Assembly: GCA_002838185.1 (NCBI GenBank)
Contig: CP017948.1
Location: forward strand, 1,364,001 to 1,428,000
Reading direction: 5' to 3'
Length of the DNA stretch: 64,000 bases
From: Tenericutes bacterium MO-XQ
GTDB lineage: Bacteria; Bacillota_I; Bacilli_A; Acholeplasmatales; Acholeplasmataceae
Shown: piece by piece, positions 18,443 through 28,486 of the stretch
Numbering within the stretch: the first letter of the stretch is position 1
How the letters are laid out: the number at the start of each line of letters is the position of its first letter
Notes under the pieces: model-generated
The model's database searches: none
What the model was told of the DNA's origin: nothing
Seen by the model: only the letters and a program-made list of their open reading frames with translations
Translations under genes and position numbers: made by a program

Positions 18443-19414
18443 ATGAAACCTACCATTAGAGATGTTGCAAGAAAAGCAAATGTGAGTGTATCCACTGTAT
18501 CAAGAGTGATCAATCAAAAAGGATATGTTCATGAAGATACGAAAATTATCGTTGAAAAAACAATTCAAGAATTAGGATTTATTCCAAATCAACTTGCAAG
18601 ATCACTGACATCAAGAAGCTCTAAAATTATTGGTGTTATTGTTCCCCATATCGGACCTAGTTTTTATGGTGAACTTCTAGAAGGCATTGAATCTCAAGCG
18701 TCAGCTTATGGATATAAAATTATGTTCTGTAATACTCAAGATGATCCAGATCGTGAACTTGAATATTTAAAATTCTTTGAACAGTATAATATTGAAGGAT
18801 TGATTATAGCTGCTAATTTCTCAAATAAAGATAAACTTGCTGAATTAAAGATTCCAGTAGTCACTGTTGACCACATCTTAGATGAAAATATTCCATCCAT
18901 TACTTCTGATAATGTTAAGGGTGGTTCACTTGCAGCTAAAAAACTCATAGAAATGGGTAAAAAGAATATTTTAGTTTTTAGAGGTCCATCATTTTTATTA
19001 ACAACTATGGAGCGCACCATTGGATTTTTGAATGAATTGAAGCCTACTAAAATTTATGCAGATATATTCGATTTTGATTTAGTCAATCCAGATATTAAAC
19101 TTATAGAAGAAATCATAAAGAATAATCCTCATGTAGATGGTATCTTCACATTTAGTGACACTCTAGCAATCGCAACTTTAAACATCCTACAGAAAATTGG
19201 TAAAAAAGTACCTGAAGATGTTGCTTTAATTGGTTATGATGATACACCATATAGTAAATGGAGTACACCATCCATATCAACCATACATCAATCAGTAAAC
19301 TTCATGGGTAAACAATCCTTTATCAGTCTAACAAGACTTATTAGAGGTGTTGAGCTTGAAAGTCTACACGAAATCATTGATGTGAAATTAATCGAAAGAC
19401 AATCTACAAAATAG
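18443..19414 (+). CDS. LacI/GalR-family transcriptional regulator (MalR-like)
   Basis: 323 residues. The N-terminal HTH is TIRDVARKANVSVSTVSRVIN (about residues 4-23), followed by the hinge PNQLARSLTSRSSKIIGVIVP and a periplasmic-binding-protein-like effector domain ending VALIGYDDTPYSKWSTPSISTIHQ. It is cotranscribed with the neopullulanase (two-base gap), so it probably senses a maltodextrin-derived sugar and binds the CG-centred operators found at five places in the window. Whether it or CcpA uses them cannot be decided from sequence. Confidence 0.93.
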   Translation: MKPTIRDVARKANVSVSTVSRVINQKGYVHEDTKIIVEKTIQELGFIPNQLARSLTSRSSKIIGVIVPHIGPSFYGELLEGIESQASAYGYKIMFCNTQDDPDRELEYLKFFEQYNIEGLIIAANFSNKDKLAELKIPVVTVDHILDENIPSITSDNVKGGSLAAKKLIEMGKKNILVFRGPSFLLTTMERTIGFLNELKPTKIYADIFDFDLVNPDIKLIEEIIKNNPHVDGIFTFSDTLAIATLNILQKIGKKVPEDVALIGYDDTPYSKWSTPSISTIHQSVNFMGKQSFISLTRLIRGVELESLHEIIDVKLIERQSTK

Positions 19415-19423
19415 CATACAAAA

Positions 19424-19455
19424 AAGGAAAATCAAATGATTTTCCTTATTTTTTT
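19424..19455. terminator. Bidirectional terminator between lacI-type gene and glgB
   Basis: AAGGAAAATCA / TGATTTTCCTT, an 11-bp perfect stem with a two-base loop, followed by ATTTTTTTATTTTTT on the plus strand and preceded by an A-run. Confidence 0.85.
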
Positions 19456-21301
19456 ATTTTTTAAATTGAAAGATCATACCTGCAAGTGGTCCTAATTTTG
19501 GCTTGATATAGTATTTAAAGCCATTGCGATCTCCTTTTGTTGTATAAAGTTGTGTACCATTAAATTGATTAGATCCACTGTATATATCTTTATCACTATT
19601 AAGGATTTCTTGATATCTTCCTGATCTAGGAACGCCAATCTCATAAGTTTGATGGACATTAGGTGTCATATTTAAAACAACAACAACAATTTCATCATCA
19701 CTAAATCTTATATAAGAAAATACGGATTGTGCTCGATCATCAACAACAGACCATTTAAATCCTTTAGGATCATGATCATATTGATATAATGCTGGATGAT
19801 GACGATAAACTTGTGCTAAATCTTTAAAGAAACGATGTTGTTTTTGAAAAGGTTCTTGACTAAGCAAATGCCAATCGAGTTCTTTGTGAACATCCCATTC
19901 ACTAAAACCAGCAAATTCTTGACCCATAAATAATAATTTTTTACCTGGGTGTGATATCCAAAGCGTTAATAATAATCGCCAGTTCGCAAGTTTTTGCCAC
20001 ATATCTCCTGGCATTTTATTTGATAAACTACCTTTCATATGAACAACTTCATCGTGTGAGAATGGTAATACAAATTGTTCGTTAAATGCGTACACTAAGC
20101 CAAATGTGATTTTATCATGATGATATTTTCTATGAACTGGATCCTCTTTGAAATATCTTAAAACATCATTCATAAATCCCATGTTCCATTTATAGTTAAA
20201 TCCAATACCACCAACATCTACTGGATGTGTAACTGCTGGATAATCAGTTGAGTCTTCTGCCATAAATAAGAAGCGGTCATCCTTACCAAATAAATGATAA
20301 GATAATTGTCTTAAAAAGTTGATTGCGTCTTGATTTACACCTATATTTCGATCACCTAGATAATAAATCAAATTAGATACAGCATCTATTCTATATCCAT
20401 CAACATGGAAATAATCCATCCAAAATGTTAAAGCTGATAACATAAAACTTCTTGTAATGCCTTTTGAAAAATCAAGATTATCTGTACCCCATGTAACATT
20501 TTCTCTTCTTTTTTGATCATTAAACTCATAGAGTGGTGTACCATCAAAAAAACTTAATCCATGGGCATCTTTACAAATATGTCCTAAAACCCAGTCCATG
20601 ATAACACCAATACCTTCTTGGTGAAGTCTATCGATTAAATACATATAGTCTTTTGGCGAACCATATCTTGATGTTGCAGCAAAATATCCAGTGCCTTGAT
20701 ATCCCCAAGAATCATCTAAAGGATGTTCATATAATGGTAAAAATTCAACATGTGTATACCCAATTGATTTGATATACTTGATGAGATCTTCTACAACTTC
20801 ATTATAGGCTTTAAAAGCTCCAAATTTTCTTTGCCAAGAACCTAAATGAATTTCATAAATTAACACTGGTTGTTGATAAGGTTTTTGCTTTTCATACATC
20901 CATTTTTGATCATGCCACTCATAATGATCGATATCATATACTTTTGATCCTGTTTGTGGTCTAACTTCTGTAAAATGTCCATAAGGATCTGTTTTGTGAA
21001 GAATTCTGCCATCATGCGTATGAATTTCATACTTATAAATTTGCCATTCCTGATTTCCCGGAACTTCTATTCTAAAAACACCTTGATAATGTATTTTTGT
21101 TAATACATGTTTCCAGCTTTCATAATTATTAAATTCTGCTATCAAACGTACTTCTTTTGCATTTGGAGCATAAACAGTAAATTCTGTAGCGTAAACATCA
21201 CCTTTATCATTTCTTAAAAGGTGAGATCCAAATATTTTAAAAGCTTGGTCGTGCAATCCATTTAAATACAAATTTACATCATGATCTGAAATAAGGCGCA
21301 T
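19454..21301 (-). CDS. glgB: 1,4-alpha-glucan branching enzyme
   Basis: 615 residues. A CBM48-like N-terminal domain (TEFTVYAPNAKEVRLIAEFN) precedes the GH13 barrel (IYEIHLGSWQRK, HVEFLPLYEHPLDDSWGYQGTGYFAATSRYG). Catalytic residues are visible in DGYRIDAVSNL, LFMAEDSTDYP and LPFSHDEVVHMKGSL. It creates 1,6 branches in glycogen-like glucan. It is the last gene of a four-gene operon with glycogen phosphorylase, a GH13 protein and pullulanase. No glycogen synthase or ADP-glucose pyrophosphorylase is in the window. Confidence 0.95.
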   Translation of the reverse strand: MRLISDHDVNLYLNGLHDQAFKIFGSHLLRNDKGDVYATEFTVYAPNAKEVRLIAEFNNYESWKHVLTKIHYQGVFRIEVPGNQEWQIYKYEIHTHDGRILHKTDPYGHFTEVRPQTGSKVYDIDHYEWHDQKWMYEKQKPYQQPVLIYEIHLGSWQRKFGAFKAYNEVVEDLIKYIKSIGYTHVEFLPLYEHPLDDSWGYQGTGYFAATSRYGSPKDYMYLIDRLHQEGIGVIMDWVLGHICKDAHGLSFFDGTPLYEFNDQKRRENVTWGTDNLDFSKGITRSFMLSALTFWMDYFHVDGYRIDAVSNLIYYLGDRNIGVNQDAINFLRQLSYHLFGKDDRFLFMAEDSTDYPAVTHPVDVGGIGFNYKWNMGFMNDVLRYFKEDPVHRKYHHDKITFGLVYAFNEQFVLPFSHDEVVHMKGSLSNKMPGDMWQKLANWRLLLTLWISHPGKKLLFMGQEFAGFSEWDVHKELDWHLLSQEPFQKQHRFFKDLAQVYRHHPALYQYDHDPKGFKWSVVDDRAQSVFSYIRFSDDEIVVVVLNMTPNVHQTYEIGVPRSGRYQEILNSDKDIYSGSNQFNGTQLYTTKGDRNGFKYYIKPKLGPLAGMIFQFKK

Positions 21302-21312
21302 AAGATTCTCCT

Positions 21313-23268
21313 TTATTTTTTGATATGAACAATATATATACCAGGTTGATCAACATAAATTGCGTTTTCTTCTGAAATTGCCTTTTGTGAAGGGAAAATA
21401 AGTTTTCCTTCTTCTAAAGGTAATTTTTCTAAATCATAATAATTTTTGATGTAATGAATCAAAATATGCTTATCATCTTCTAGTCGATAAACAATCAGTT
21501 TTTTATCTTTGACAATAGTTACATTTTGATTATAAGTAGTTTGTCTATAGAGTTTATATTTTTTTCTTAGCTTAAGTAAAGCTTTTAATTTTTTAACTGA
21601 TTCTTCTTTTATTCTCCAATGAATTTGATTGATTTCATCTGGATGATTATATGAATTTTCAACACCTTTTTTCGTGCGATAAAACTCTTGACCAGCATGA
21701 TAGAATGGGATACCTTGTGATATTGCAATTAAGTGATTTGCAAAATCTTGTGCGATTTTAAAATCAGGAAGTGCAAAACCATGAGATAATATCATTTTGT
21801 CATAAAAAGTTAAGTTATCATGACATTCTACATAATTGATCGATTGATTTGGTGATAAAAACATATCTGGTGAGCCGATGATGGCTTGCATCGCTTTTTG
21901 AGTTAAATGATGATTACCCATTGTGAAACCTAATCCATCGCCGTGTAATTCACCTTTCATAGTATTACGATAAAAGTCATTAAAATGAGCATAATTTGGA
22001 AAAGCTGCATGATTATGCATATTAGATCTATTTTTTGGTTTAACTTCTGTTTGCATATTCCATCCTTCACCATAAAGCATGATATAAGGATTAATCGCTT
22101 TTAACGTCTTTTCTATAGTTAACATTGTTTCTAAGTCTAGTAGTCCCATTAAATCAAATCTAAATCCATCAATTTGATACGTATTAACAAAATGAACTAA
22201 ACTATCAACAATTAGTCTTCTAACCATGTAATTTCTTGTTTCTACATCATTTCCACAATATGATCCATTAGTCATTTTATAATCTTTATCATGTCTATAA
22301 AAATAACCAGGAACAATATCATCATATGGAAATGTTTTATGATTGAAAACATGATTATAAACGACATCCATATTGATGCCTAATTTCATGTCATGTGCGG
22401 TTTTTACAATCTTTTTGAGCCCATTAATGCGATCAAGTGGATCATTTGGTTCTTTAGAATACCATCCTTCAACCGCAAAATATAAGCTCGGATTATATCC
22501 CCAATTGTATTTTAGATTTTTCTCTTCATCAAAGACATCATCAAAGTCAAAAACTGGAAGTAATTGTAGATGAGTCATTCCAAGTTTTTTAATGTAGCTT
22601 AAAACATTACCACCCAAAATTTTACTTTCTTCAATTAATCCTTCATATAAACCTTTGTGTTCAACATCTAAATTAATGGACATATCTCTAACATGGCCTT
22701 CATAAATGACTGCGTCCACATAGTTTTTTACTTTAATAGGTGTTTTTTCTAACTCTATTGTTTGGTTGAAATCAACAACGTGACTATATTTTGATGATGC
22801 TGCTTTAGTATAAGGATCTTTAACTGATTTAAATGCATCAACAAGTCTAATATCATAATGATATGGTTTTAAATGATGATCCCCAACTACAGTAGTTTTC
22901 CAAATAGGCTCTTCATAAGTCATTGGATATCTTTTTTCATCAAGAACTAAAACAACTTCTTTTGCTACTGGTGAAAATAGATAAAACGAAGTTTCTTCCT
23001 TAGAATACACAAACCCTAAAGGTCCATCATATCTAAATCTTTTTTCAAATGCAGGTGTTAATGTGACAAGACCTATCAGTAAAGGATATATTTTGCCATT
23101 AATTGTAATATGATCTACTTCGTGTAATCTCATATCTTTATCTGTTTGAAAATATTGATGTGATCCGTTTTTTAACCAATTAACTTCGTATCCATCAAGT
23201 TTGATTTCATAGATATATGCATCACTTTCAACACGTAACAATCTAAAATCATCAATAAAAATATTCAT
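21313..23268 (-). CDS. pulA: Type I pullulanase (cytoplasmic)
   Basis: 651 residues, no signal peptide. The type I pullulanase signature appears as KYNWGYNPSLYFAVEGWYS. N-terminal CBM48-like sequence (SFYLFSPVAKEVVLVLDEKRYP) is followed by the GH13_14 barrel with IDGFRFDLMGLLD (nucleophile Asp), MLYGEGWNM (acid/base Glu) and YVECHDNLTFYDK. It debranches 1,6 linkages of imported dextrins or storage glycogen. It overlaps the preceding GH13 gene by four bases and lies 11 bases before glgB. Confidence 0.94.
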   Translation of the reverse strand: MNIFIDDFRLLRVESDAYIYEIKLDGYEVNWLKNGSHQYFQTDKDMRLHEVDHITINGKIYPLLIGLVTLTPAFEKRFRYDGPLGFVYSKEETSFYLFSPVAKEVVLVLDEKRYPMTYEEPIWKTTVVGDHHLKPYHYDIRLVDAFKSVKDPYTKAASSKYSHVVDFNQTIELEKTPIKVKNYVDAVIYEGHVRDMSINLDVEHKGLYEGLIEESKILGGNVLSYIKKLGMTHLQLLPVFDFDDVFDEEKNLKYNWGYNPSLYFAVEGWYSKEPNDPLDRINGLKKIVKTAHDMKLGINMDVVYNHVFNHKTFPYDDIVPGYFYRHDKDYKMTNGSYCGNDVETRNYMVRRLIVDSLVHFVNTYQIDGFRFDLMGLLDLETMLTIEKTLKAINPYIMLYGEGWNMQTEVKPKNRSNMHNHAAFPNYAHFNDFYRNTMKGELHGDGLGFTMGNHHLTQKAMQAIIGSPDMFLSPNQSINYVECHDNLTFYDKMILSHGFALPDFKIAQDFANHLIAISQGIPFYHAGQEFYRTKKGVENSYNHPDEINQIHWRIKEESVKKLKALLKLRKKYKLYRQTTYNQNVTIVKDKKLIVYRLEDDKHILIHYIKNYYDLEKLPLEEGKLIFPSQKAISEENAIYVDQPGIYIVHIKK

Positions 23269-24560
23269 CGTTTTTGACCTCGGTTAGTTCTAATTATCAT
23301 AGGTTTATGGTTTAATTCTATTTTACCATGTTTGACGATAATATCTTCTTGATTAAGCATATTTTGATAGATACCATCCCTTAATGAAACTGGTACTTCA
23401 TCTTTATTTTCAAGATTAAAGATACCAAGTAAGTACTGGTCATTATAGTCATATGAAAACACTGCAATGTCATCATGATTTTCTAAATGAAAATTTCCAT
23501 GTGTAAAGGTTGGATCTTTTTTCATGGTTGTTAACAATTTGATATAGTTCTCAAGAGATTTTTCTTTTTGCCATGGAATTAAGTCATTTTCAAATAAATC
23601 TGGATAATGATCAATTTCATGTTCCATTCCAGCATATATAAATGCAGTACCCTTAATAAAAAACATCATAGTTAGCATGTTTATAAAATGATAGTGATCC
23701 TTAACTTTCGATCTCAATCTTTTTTGATCATGATTTTCAAAATTTCTAAGTTTGATATAGTTTTTAGGATAAATCATTTCTTGATGATAAATCTCTTCAA
23801 GCCATCTTGACAATTTTTTGTTGTCTTTTAAGAGATAATCATCCATATAATCAAAAATGTCATAGTCGTAGCATATATCAAATGCCTCATACATTTGACT
23901 ATCTGATGAACAATCGTAACCTAAATCTCTAATATATTTAATAAAACCAGGATGTACTGATTCTGTCAGCCAGATTAAATCTGGATTGATCTGATCAACT
24001 GCTTTTCTAGCTTCCACCCAAAACTCAATAGGTAATAATGGTGCAACATCACAACGATATCCATCAACTATTTTCGCCCAATACTTAAGGACATCTATGA
24101 AGTAATCCCATACCTCTTTGTTGCTATAATCTAAATCTGTAATATCGCTCCAATCGCCAACACGATTTGCGAGACTACCATCAGGTTTTTTGTAAAACCA
24201 ATCCGGGTTTGTTTGAGTTAATACAGAATCTCTAGATGTGTGATTAATCACGATATCCATCATGACTTTCATATCTCTTTTATGTGCTTCATCAACAAGT
24301 TTTTCTAAATCGTCTAAAGTACCTAGTTCAGGATGAATTTGATAGAAATCAACAATAGAATAAGGGCTTCCTTGAGCCCCTTTTCTATCTTTTTTTCCAA
24401 TTGGATGAAAAGGGAGTAAATAGATGATATCTACTCCCATGTTTTGAATTCTATCTAGGTCATCAATAATACCTTCGAAATTTTGTTTTTTCGAATGTTG
24501 TCTAGGAAAAACTTGATAAATGGTAGCACTTCTTAAGTTTAAGTCTGTTTGCTTAGCCAT
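23265..24560 (-). CDS. GH13 alpha-amylase-family protein
   Basis: 431 residues, cytoplasmic. The GH13 regions are complete: IYLLPFHPIGKKDRKGAQGSPYS, MDIVINHTSRDSVL, DGYRCDVAPLLP (nucleophile Asp), LIWLTESVHPGF (acid/base Glu) and RNFENHDQKRL. It is short because there is no N-terminal accessory domain and only a brief C-terminal beta domain. Specificity cannot be fixed from sequence; it may act on maltodextrins released by phosphorylase. Start chosen at ATG 24560, with AAGAAGGA a suitable distance upstream; the ATG at 24569 would sit directly against that RBS. Confidence 0.85.
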   Translation of the reverse strand: MAKQTDLNLRSATIYQVFPRQHSKKQNFEGIIDDLDRIQNMGVDIIYLLPFHPIGKKDRKGAQGSPYSIVDFYQIHPELGTLDDLEKLVDEAHKRDMKVMMDIVINHTSRDSVLTQTNPDWFYKKPDGSLANRVGDWSDITDLDYSNKEVWDYFIDVLKYWAKIVDGYRCDVAPLLPIEFWVEARKAVDQINPDLIWLTESVHPGFIKYIRDLGYDCSSDSQMYEAFDICYDYDIFDYMDDYLLKDNKKLSRWLEEIYHQEMIYPKNYIKLRNFENHDQKRLRSKVKDHYHFINMLTMMFFIKGTAFIYAGMEHEIDHYPDLFENDLIPWQKEKSLENYIKLLTTMKKDPTFTHGNFHLENHDDIAVFSYDYNDQYLLGIFNLENKDEVPVSLRDGIYQNMLNQEDIIVKHGKIELNHKPMIIRTNRGQKR

Positions 24561-24575
24561 TTGAATCATTCCTTC

Positions 24576-26963
24576 TTATTTATTGTTTAATTTAATTGTT
24601 TCTAAATGCCAAATATCTTTGTTATAGTTTGCAATAGTTCTATCTGATGTGAAGAATCCTGAATGAGCAATATTCATAATAGATTTATGTAACCAACCTT
24701 TACGATCTTTATATGCTTCGTTAGCAACTTCATGTGCTTTTACATAACTGTTAAAGTCTTTCATGACTAAGAAATAGTCGCTATTTAGCAAGTTATTTAA
24801 AATATAGTCGAAATGTGCTGGGTTCTTTTTAAGTGTTCTAATGAACTTAAACACGTTTTGTAATCTTGGATCTTGATCATAGATTTCTCTTGGTTTATAT
24901 CCATTTTTCTCATAAATTTTTGATACTTCTTCAGCAGATAAGCCGAAAATAATATTATTTTCTTTACCTGCTTCTTGAACGATTTCAACGTTTGCTCCGT
25001 CCATTGTACCAATGGTGATTGCTCCATTCATCATGAATTTCATGTTACCAGTTCCACTAGCTTCTTTAGTAGCAGTTGATATTTGCTCAGATAAATCAGC
25101 AGCTGGCATGATATATTCTGCGTAAGTTACATTGTAATTTTCAACAAACACAACCTTTAATAAATCATTTGTATCTTTATCGTTATTAACAACTGCTGCA
25201 ACCGTATCGATAAGTTCTATAACTGCTTTTGCCATGTGATAACTTGGTGCTGCTTTAGCACCAAAGATGAATGAATGTGGATAGTAGTCTTTCTTGAATG
25301 ATTCATCTGATTTTAATCTTTGATATACATAAATGATATGAAGAATATTCATAAGTTGTCTCTTATATTCATGAAGACGCTTGACTTGAATATCAAAAAT
25401 TGAGTTTACATCGAGTTTAACACCTTGTTCTGCATAAATACGATCAGCTAATGCTTGTTTTTTAGCACGCTTCATATCATCAATTTGTTTTTGTGTTTCT
25501 AAGTCATCTTTGAAAGGATCTAGCAACTCTAGTTTTGTTAAGTCTTCTCTCCAAGATGTACCAATTTTTTCATCTAAAATTTGAACTAATTCTTTATTGG
25601 TGTGAATTAACCATCTACGATGCGTAATTCCATTAGTTTTATTATTAAACTTATTAGGATATAAAGTGTAGAAATTCTTCATTTCAATGTGTTTTAAAAT
25701 GTCTGTATGAAGTGCCGCAACCCCATTAACACTAAATGATCCAAAAATACAAATATGAGCCATACGTACATGGTTGTGACCGATAAGGGACATTAAATAA
25801 ATTTGCTCGTTATTAAATCTACCATCATTTTCAAGAATTTGTTTGAATCTACGATTCATTTCTTGAAGAATTTCATATATTCTAGGAAGTAGATTTCTAA
25901 AAATACCTTTGTCCCATTTTTCTAGAGCTTCAGCTAAAATCGTATGATTTGTAAATGCGCAAGTATTTGTAGTGATATTCCATGCTTCATCATAACCAAT
26001 GCCTTCTTCATCCATAAATATTCTCATTAATTCAGGAATAACAAGCGTTGGATGTGTATCATTGATTTGGAAGGTGTAATACTTATGAAATTCTTTAATA
26101 GAACGTCCTAAAGCTTTGTGTTCTTTAATCGCGTGTTTAACACCAGCTGCACTGAAAATATATGATTGAAGTAATCGAATTGTTTTTCCATCTTCTGTTG
26201 AATCATCAGGATATAATTGATCATCGACACCATCAACAATTTTCATATATTCTTCATCTTGATGTTTTTGTTTGTCAGATGGTTCAGTTGACCATAATCT
26301 TAATGATGTTACAACACCATTTTGATCACCAACAACCTTAACATCATAAGGTACAGCCTTAATCCATACAGGATTAATCAGTTTTGTATGTTCTACATAA
26401 CCAAAAAGTGGAATTTCAATTGCGTTTTCTTCATCTCTTGATTCCCAAATAAACTCTTGATTTAACCATGGATCTTTATGTTCAACTTGCTTATGATCTT
26501 TGATTTCTTGCACGAAGAACCCATGTTTATATCTTAAACTATTTCCATAAAGTGGTAATGCAAGCGATGCAGATGAATCTAAGAAACATGCCGCAAGTCT
26601 ACCCAAACCACCATTTCCTAAACCAGCATCAACTTCTGCGTGTTCTACTTCATTTAAGTCAATACCTAATTCATTGAATCCTTCTTTAACAATGTCGTAA
26701 TATCCACTGTTTTGAAGATTATTAGTAATTAATCTACCCATTAAAAATTCCATTGAAAAATATATGGTTTTTTTCATTTGATGATCGTTAACATATTGAT
26801 TTGTTTTTTGAAAAGCATCTTCTAAACTTTCATCTAAAAGGTGTGCTAAAACGTTATATCTTTGATATACAGTTGACTCTTTAAGATCAACTTTATATGT
26901 TTCATTCAACTTTGATAAAAATGCATTCTTAAAATCATTTTTAGTTTTAAAATTATTTTTCAT
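24576..26963 (-). CDS. glgP: Glycogen/maltodextrin phosphorylase
   Basis: GT35 enzyme of 795 residues, normal length. It releases glucose-1-phosphate from 1,4-glucan ends. Seen: IYFSMEFLMGRL, AGLGNGGLGRLAACFLDS, YTLYPNKFNNKTNGITHRRW, VKRLHEYKRQLMN and the pyridoxal-phosphate motif EASGTGNMKFMMNGAITIGTMDGANVE with its Lys. It is the first gene of the operon glgP / GH13 / pulA / glgB and is preceded by a CG-centred operator at 27027-27040. RBS AAGGAG. Confidence 0.96.
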   Translation of the reverse strand: MKNNFKTKNDFKNAFLSKLNETYKVDLKESTVYQRYNVLAHLLDESLEDAFQKTNQYVNDHQMKKTIYFSMEFLMGRLITNNLQNSGYYDIVKEGFNELGIDLNEVEHAEVDAGLGNGGLGRLAACFLDSSASLALPLYGNSLRYKHGFFVQEIKDHKQVEHKDPWLNQEFIWESRDEENAIEIPLFGYVEHTKLINPVWIKAVPYDVKVVGDQNGVVTSLRLWSTEPSDKQKHQDEEYMKIVDGVDDQLYPDDSTEDGKTIRLLQSYIFSAAGVKHAIKEHKALGRSIKEFHKYYTFQINDTHPTLVIPELMRIFMDEEGIGYDEAWNITTNTCAFTNHTILAEALEKWDKGIFRNLLPRIYEILQEMNRRFKQILENDGRFNNEQIYLMSLIGHNHVRMAHICIFGSFSVNGVAALHTDILKHIEMKNFYTLYPNKFNNKTNGITHRRWLIHTNKELVQILDEKIGTSWREDLTKLELLDPFKDDLETQKQIDDMKRAKKQALADRIYAEQGVKLDVNSIFDIQVKRLHEYKRQLMNILHIIYVYQRLKSDESFKKDYYPHSFIFGAKAAPSYHMAKAVIELIDTVAAVVNNDKDTNDLLKVVFVENYNVTYAEYIMPAADLSEQISTATKEASGTGNMKFMMNGAITIGTMDGANVEIVQEAGKENNIIFGLSAEEVSKIYEKNGYKPREIYDQDPRLQNVFKFIRTLKKNPAHFDYILNNLLNSDYFLVMKDFNSYVKAHEVANEAYKDRKGWLHKSIMNIAHSGFFTSDRTIANYNKDIWHLETIKLNNK

Positions 26964-27026
26964 GTTTATGTCTCCTTACATACTTTATCAATTATATTTT
27001 ACCATGAAAGCTGTCTTCTGATATGT

Positions 27027-27040
27027 TGGTACCGTTTACA
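27027..27040 (-). promoter_or_regulatory. LacI/CcpA-type operator upstream of the glgP operon
   Basis: Minus strand TGTAAACGGTACCA fits the cre-like pattern TGNAANCGNTNNCA at every fixed position. It lies 64 bases before the glgP start codon. Confidence 0.65.
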
Positions 27041-27052
27041 CAAATATAAAAA

Positions 27053-27085
27053 TCTACAAAAAAAAGGGTGAATGTTTCACCCTTT
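27053..27085 (-). terminator. Terminator of the maltodextrin transporter operon
   Basis: Minus strand AAAGGGTGAA / TTCACCCTTT stem, three-base loop, then a run of T. It begins 16 bases after the malG-like stop. Confidence 0.85.
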
Positions 27086-27100
27086 AATATAAAACTTTTT

Positions 27101-28483
27101 TTAACCCTTTGTAGCCCCAGCCATAATACCTTCGATAAGATATTTTTGGAAAGCCATATAAAGCGCTGTAATTGGTACACCAACGAAGATAGCACCAGCT
27201 GCGAATGCACTATAATGTTGATAATTAAGGTCATTGATAAACCTAAATAAACCAACAGCAAGTGTCCATTGCTGAGTAATATCATAATCTGGGCCTGCAC
27301 CTTCAGGTTTAAACCTTAGCAAGTATCCTGGAAGCATATAATCCATCCATGGTCCCATAAACATAGATACCGCAACAAACGTTAAGATCGGTACTGCAAG
27401 TGGTAAGATAATCCTAATAAAGATTTGGAGTTTATTCGCTCCATCAATCATCGCAGACTCATCTAAATCTTTTGGTATTTGTGATAAGAACCCTTTAATA
27501 AGCCATAAGTTACCTGGGATACTACCACCGATATATAAAATAGATAAAGCTGTAGGTTTACCTAATAAACCAAACTTCCAGAAAAGTACATACATCGCAA
27601 TTAACCCCATAAATGAAGGGAATGCTTGAAGTACTAGTATCGTAAGAAGTCCTGCTTTTTTACCTTTGAAACTAAATCTTGCAAATACATATGAAGCACC
27701 GGTAATCAAGATTGTACCAACAAACATATTGATTAATGCAATCTTTAATGTGTTCCAATACCATCTTGTAAAGTTTGTTTCTTCAAATAAATATTGGAAT
27801 GCTCCAAATGTTGGATTTTCTGGCCAAATTGCACTTGGAATATCTGTTCTAAGGTTAGAAAATGCCATACCAAAGATATAAATAACAGGAACAATAACTA
27901 TAATTGCAACTAAAGTAATTTCACCGTATATCAAGATTCTTTGAACAAAATTTGATAAACTGAAAACTTGTTTTAATCCTTGTTTTGAAACATTTCTGCG
28001 TTTTTCTTTAGAGTAGTAATAATAAAATCCATAGACTGGTATTAGCCCAATTAAGCCGACCATTGTACCTTCATAACCTTTTTTACGAGCATAATCTACA
28101 ACTGTACCTTGATGAATAAACAACAACAAGATTACGATAAATATTGAAAATAATGTTTGTAATAAATTGTTTTGTAGTGATAAATAAATCAATACTGCTG
28201 CTGGAACAAAAATGACAATTCCAACAAATACAACTAGCATCGTAAATAGAGTACGTTTAGATAAGATATCAAAACTTAACAAGTGGTTAAGTTCAATGTC
28301 ATCAACATTTGTTCTTGATTTTAAATTCTTAGCATAATAATAACCATAAACTGGAATCAAGCTCATTAAAAGATATTTTCTTCCTTCATATCCTTTTTTA
28401 ACTGCATGATCATAAGCTGTTCCAAAACTTACTCCGATAAATACGAGTAAGACATAAATCAATAAGACATATAATAGTATCAT
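27101..28483 (-). CDS. malG: Maltodextrin ABC transporter permease, MalG-like, with duplicated N-terminal segment
   Basis: 460 residues, well above the roughly 280 of an ordinary MalG. The C-terminal 270 residues are the MalG core: helices from about residue 190, and the EAA loop IPKDLDESAMIDGANKLQIFIRIILPLAVP. The extra N-terminus holds two copies of a module: helix, then KKGYEGRKYLLMSLIPVYGYYYA at about residues 30-52 and KKGYEGTMVGLIGLIPVYGFYYY at about 135-157. Their function is unknown to me. Starts four bases after the malF-like stop. No MalK ATPase gene accompanies the operon. Confidence 0.9.
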   Translation of the reverse strand: MILLYVLLIYVLLVFIGVSFGTAYDHAVKKGYEGRKYLLMSLIPVYGYYYAKNLKSRTNVDDIELNHLLSFDILSKRTLFTMLVVFVGIVIFVPAAVLIYLSLQNNLLQTLFSIFIVILLLFIHQGTVVDYARKKGYEGTMVGLIGLIPVYGFYYYYSKEKRRNVSKQGLKQVFSLSNFVQRILIYGEITLVAIIVIVPVIYIFGMAFSNLRTDIPSAIWPENPTFGAFQYLFEETNFTRWYWNTLKIALINMFVGTILITGASYVFARFSFKGKKAGLLTILVLQAFPSFMGLIAMYVLFWKFGLLGKPTALSILYIGGSIPGNLWLIKGFLSQIPKDLDESAMIDGANKLQIFIRIILPLAVPILTFVAVSMFMGPWMDYMLPGYLLRFKPEGAGPDYDITQQWTLAVGLFRFINDLNYQHYSAFAAGAIFVGVPITALYMAFQKYLIEGIMAGATKG

Positions 28484-28486
28484 CGC

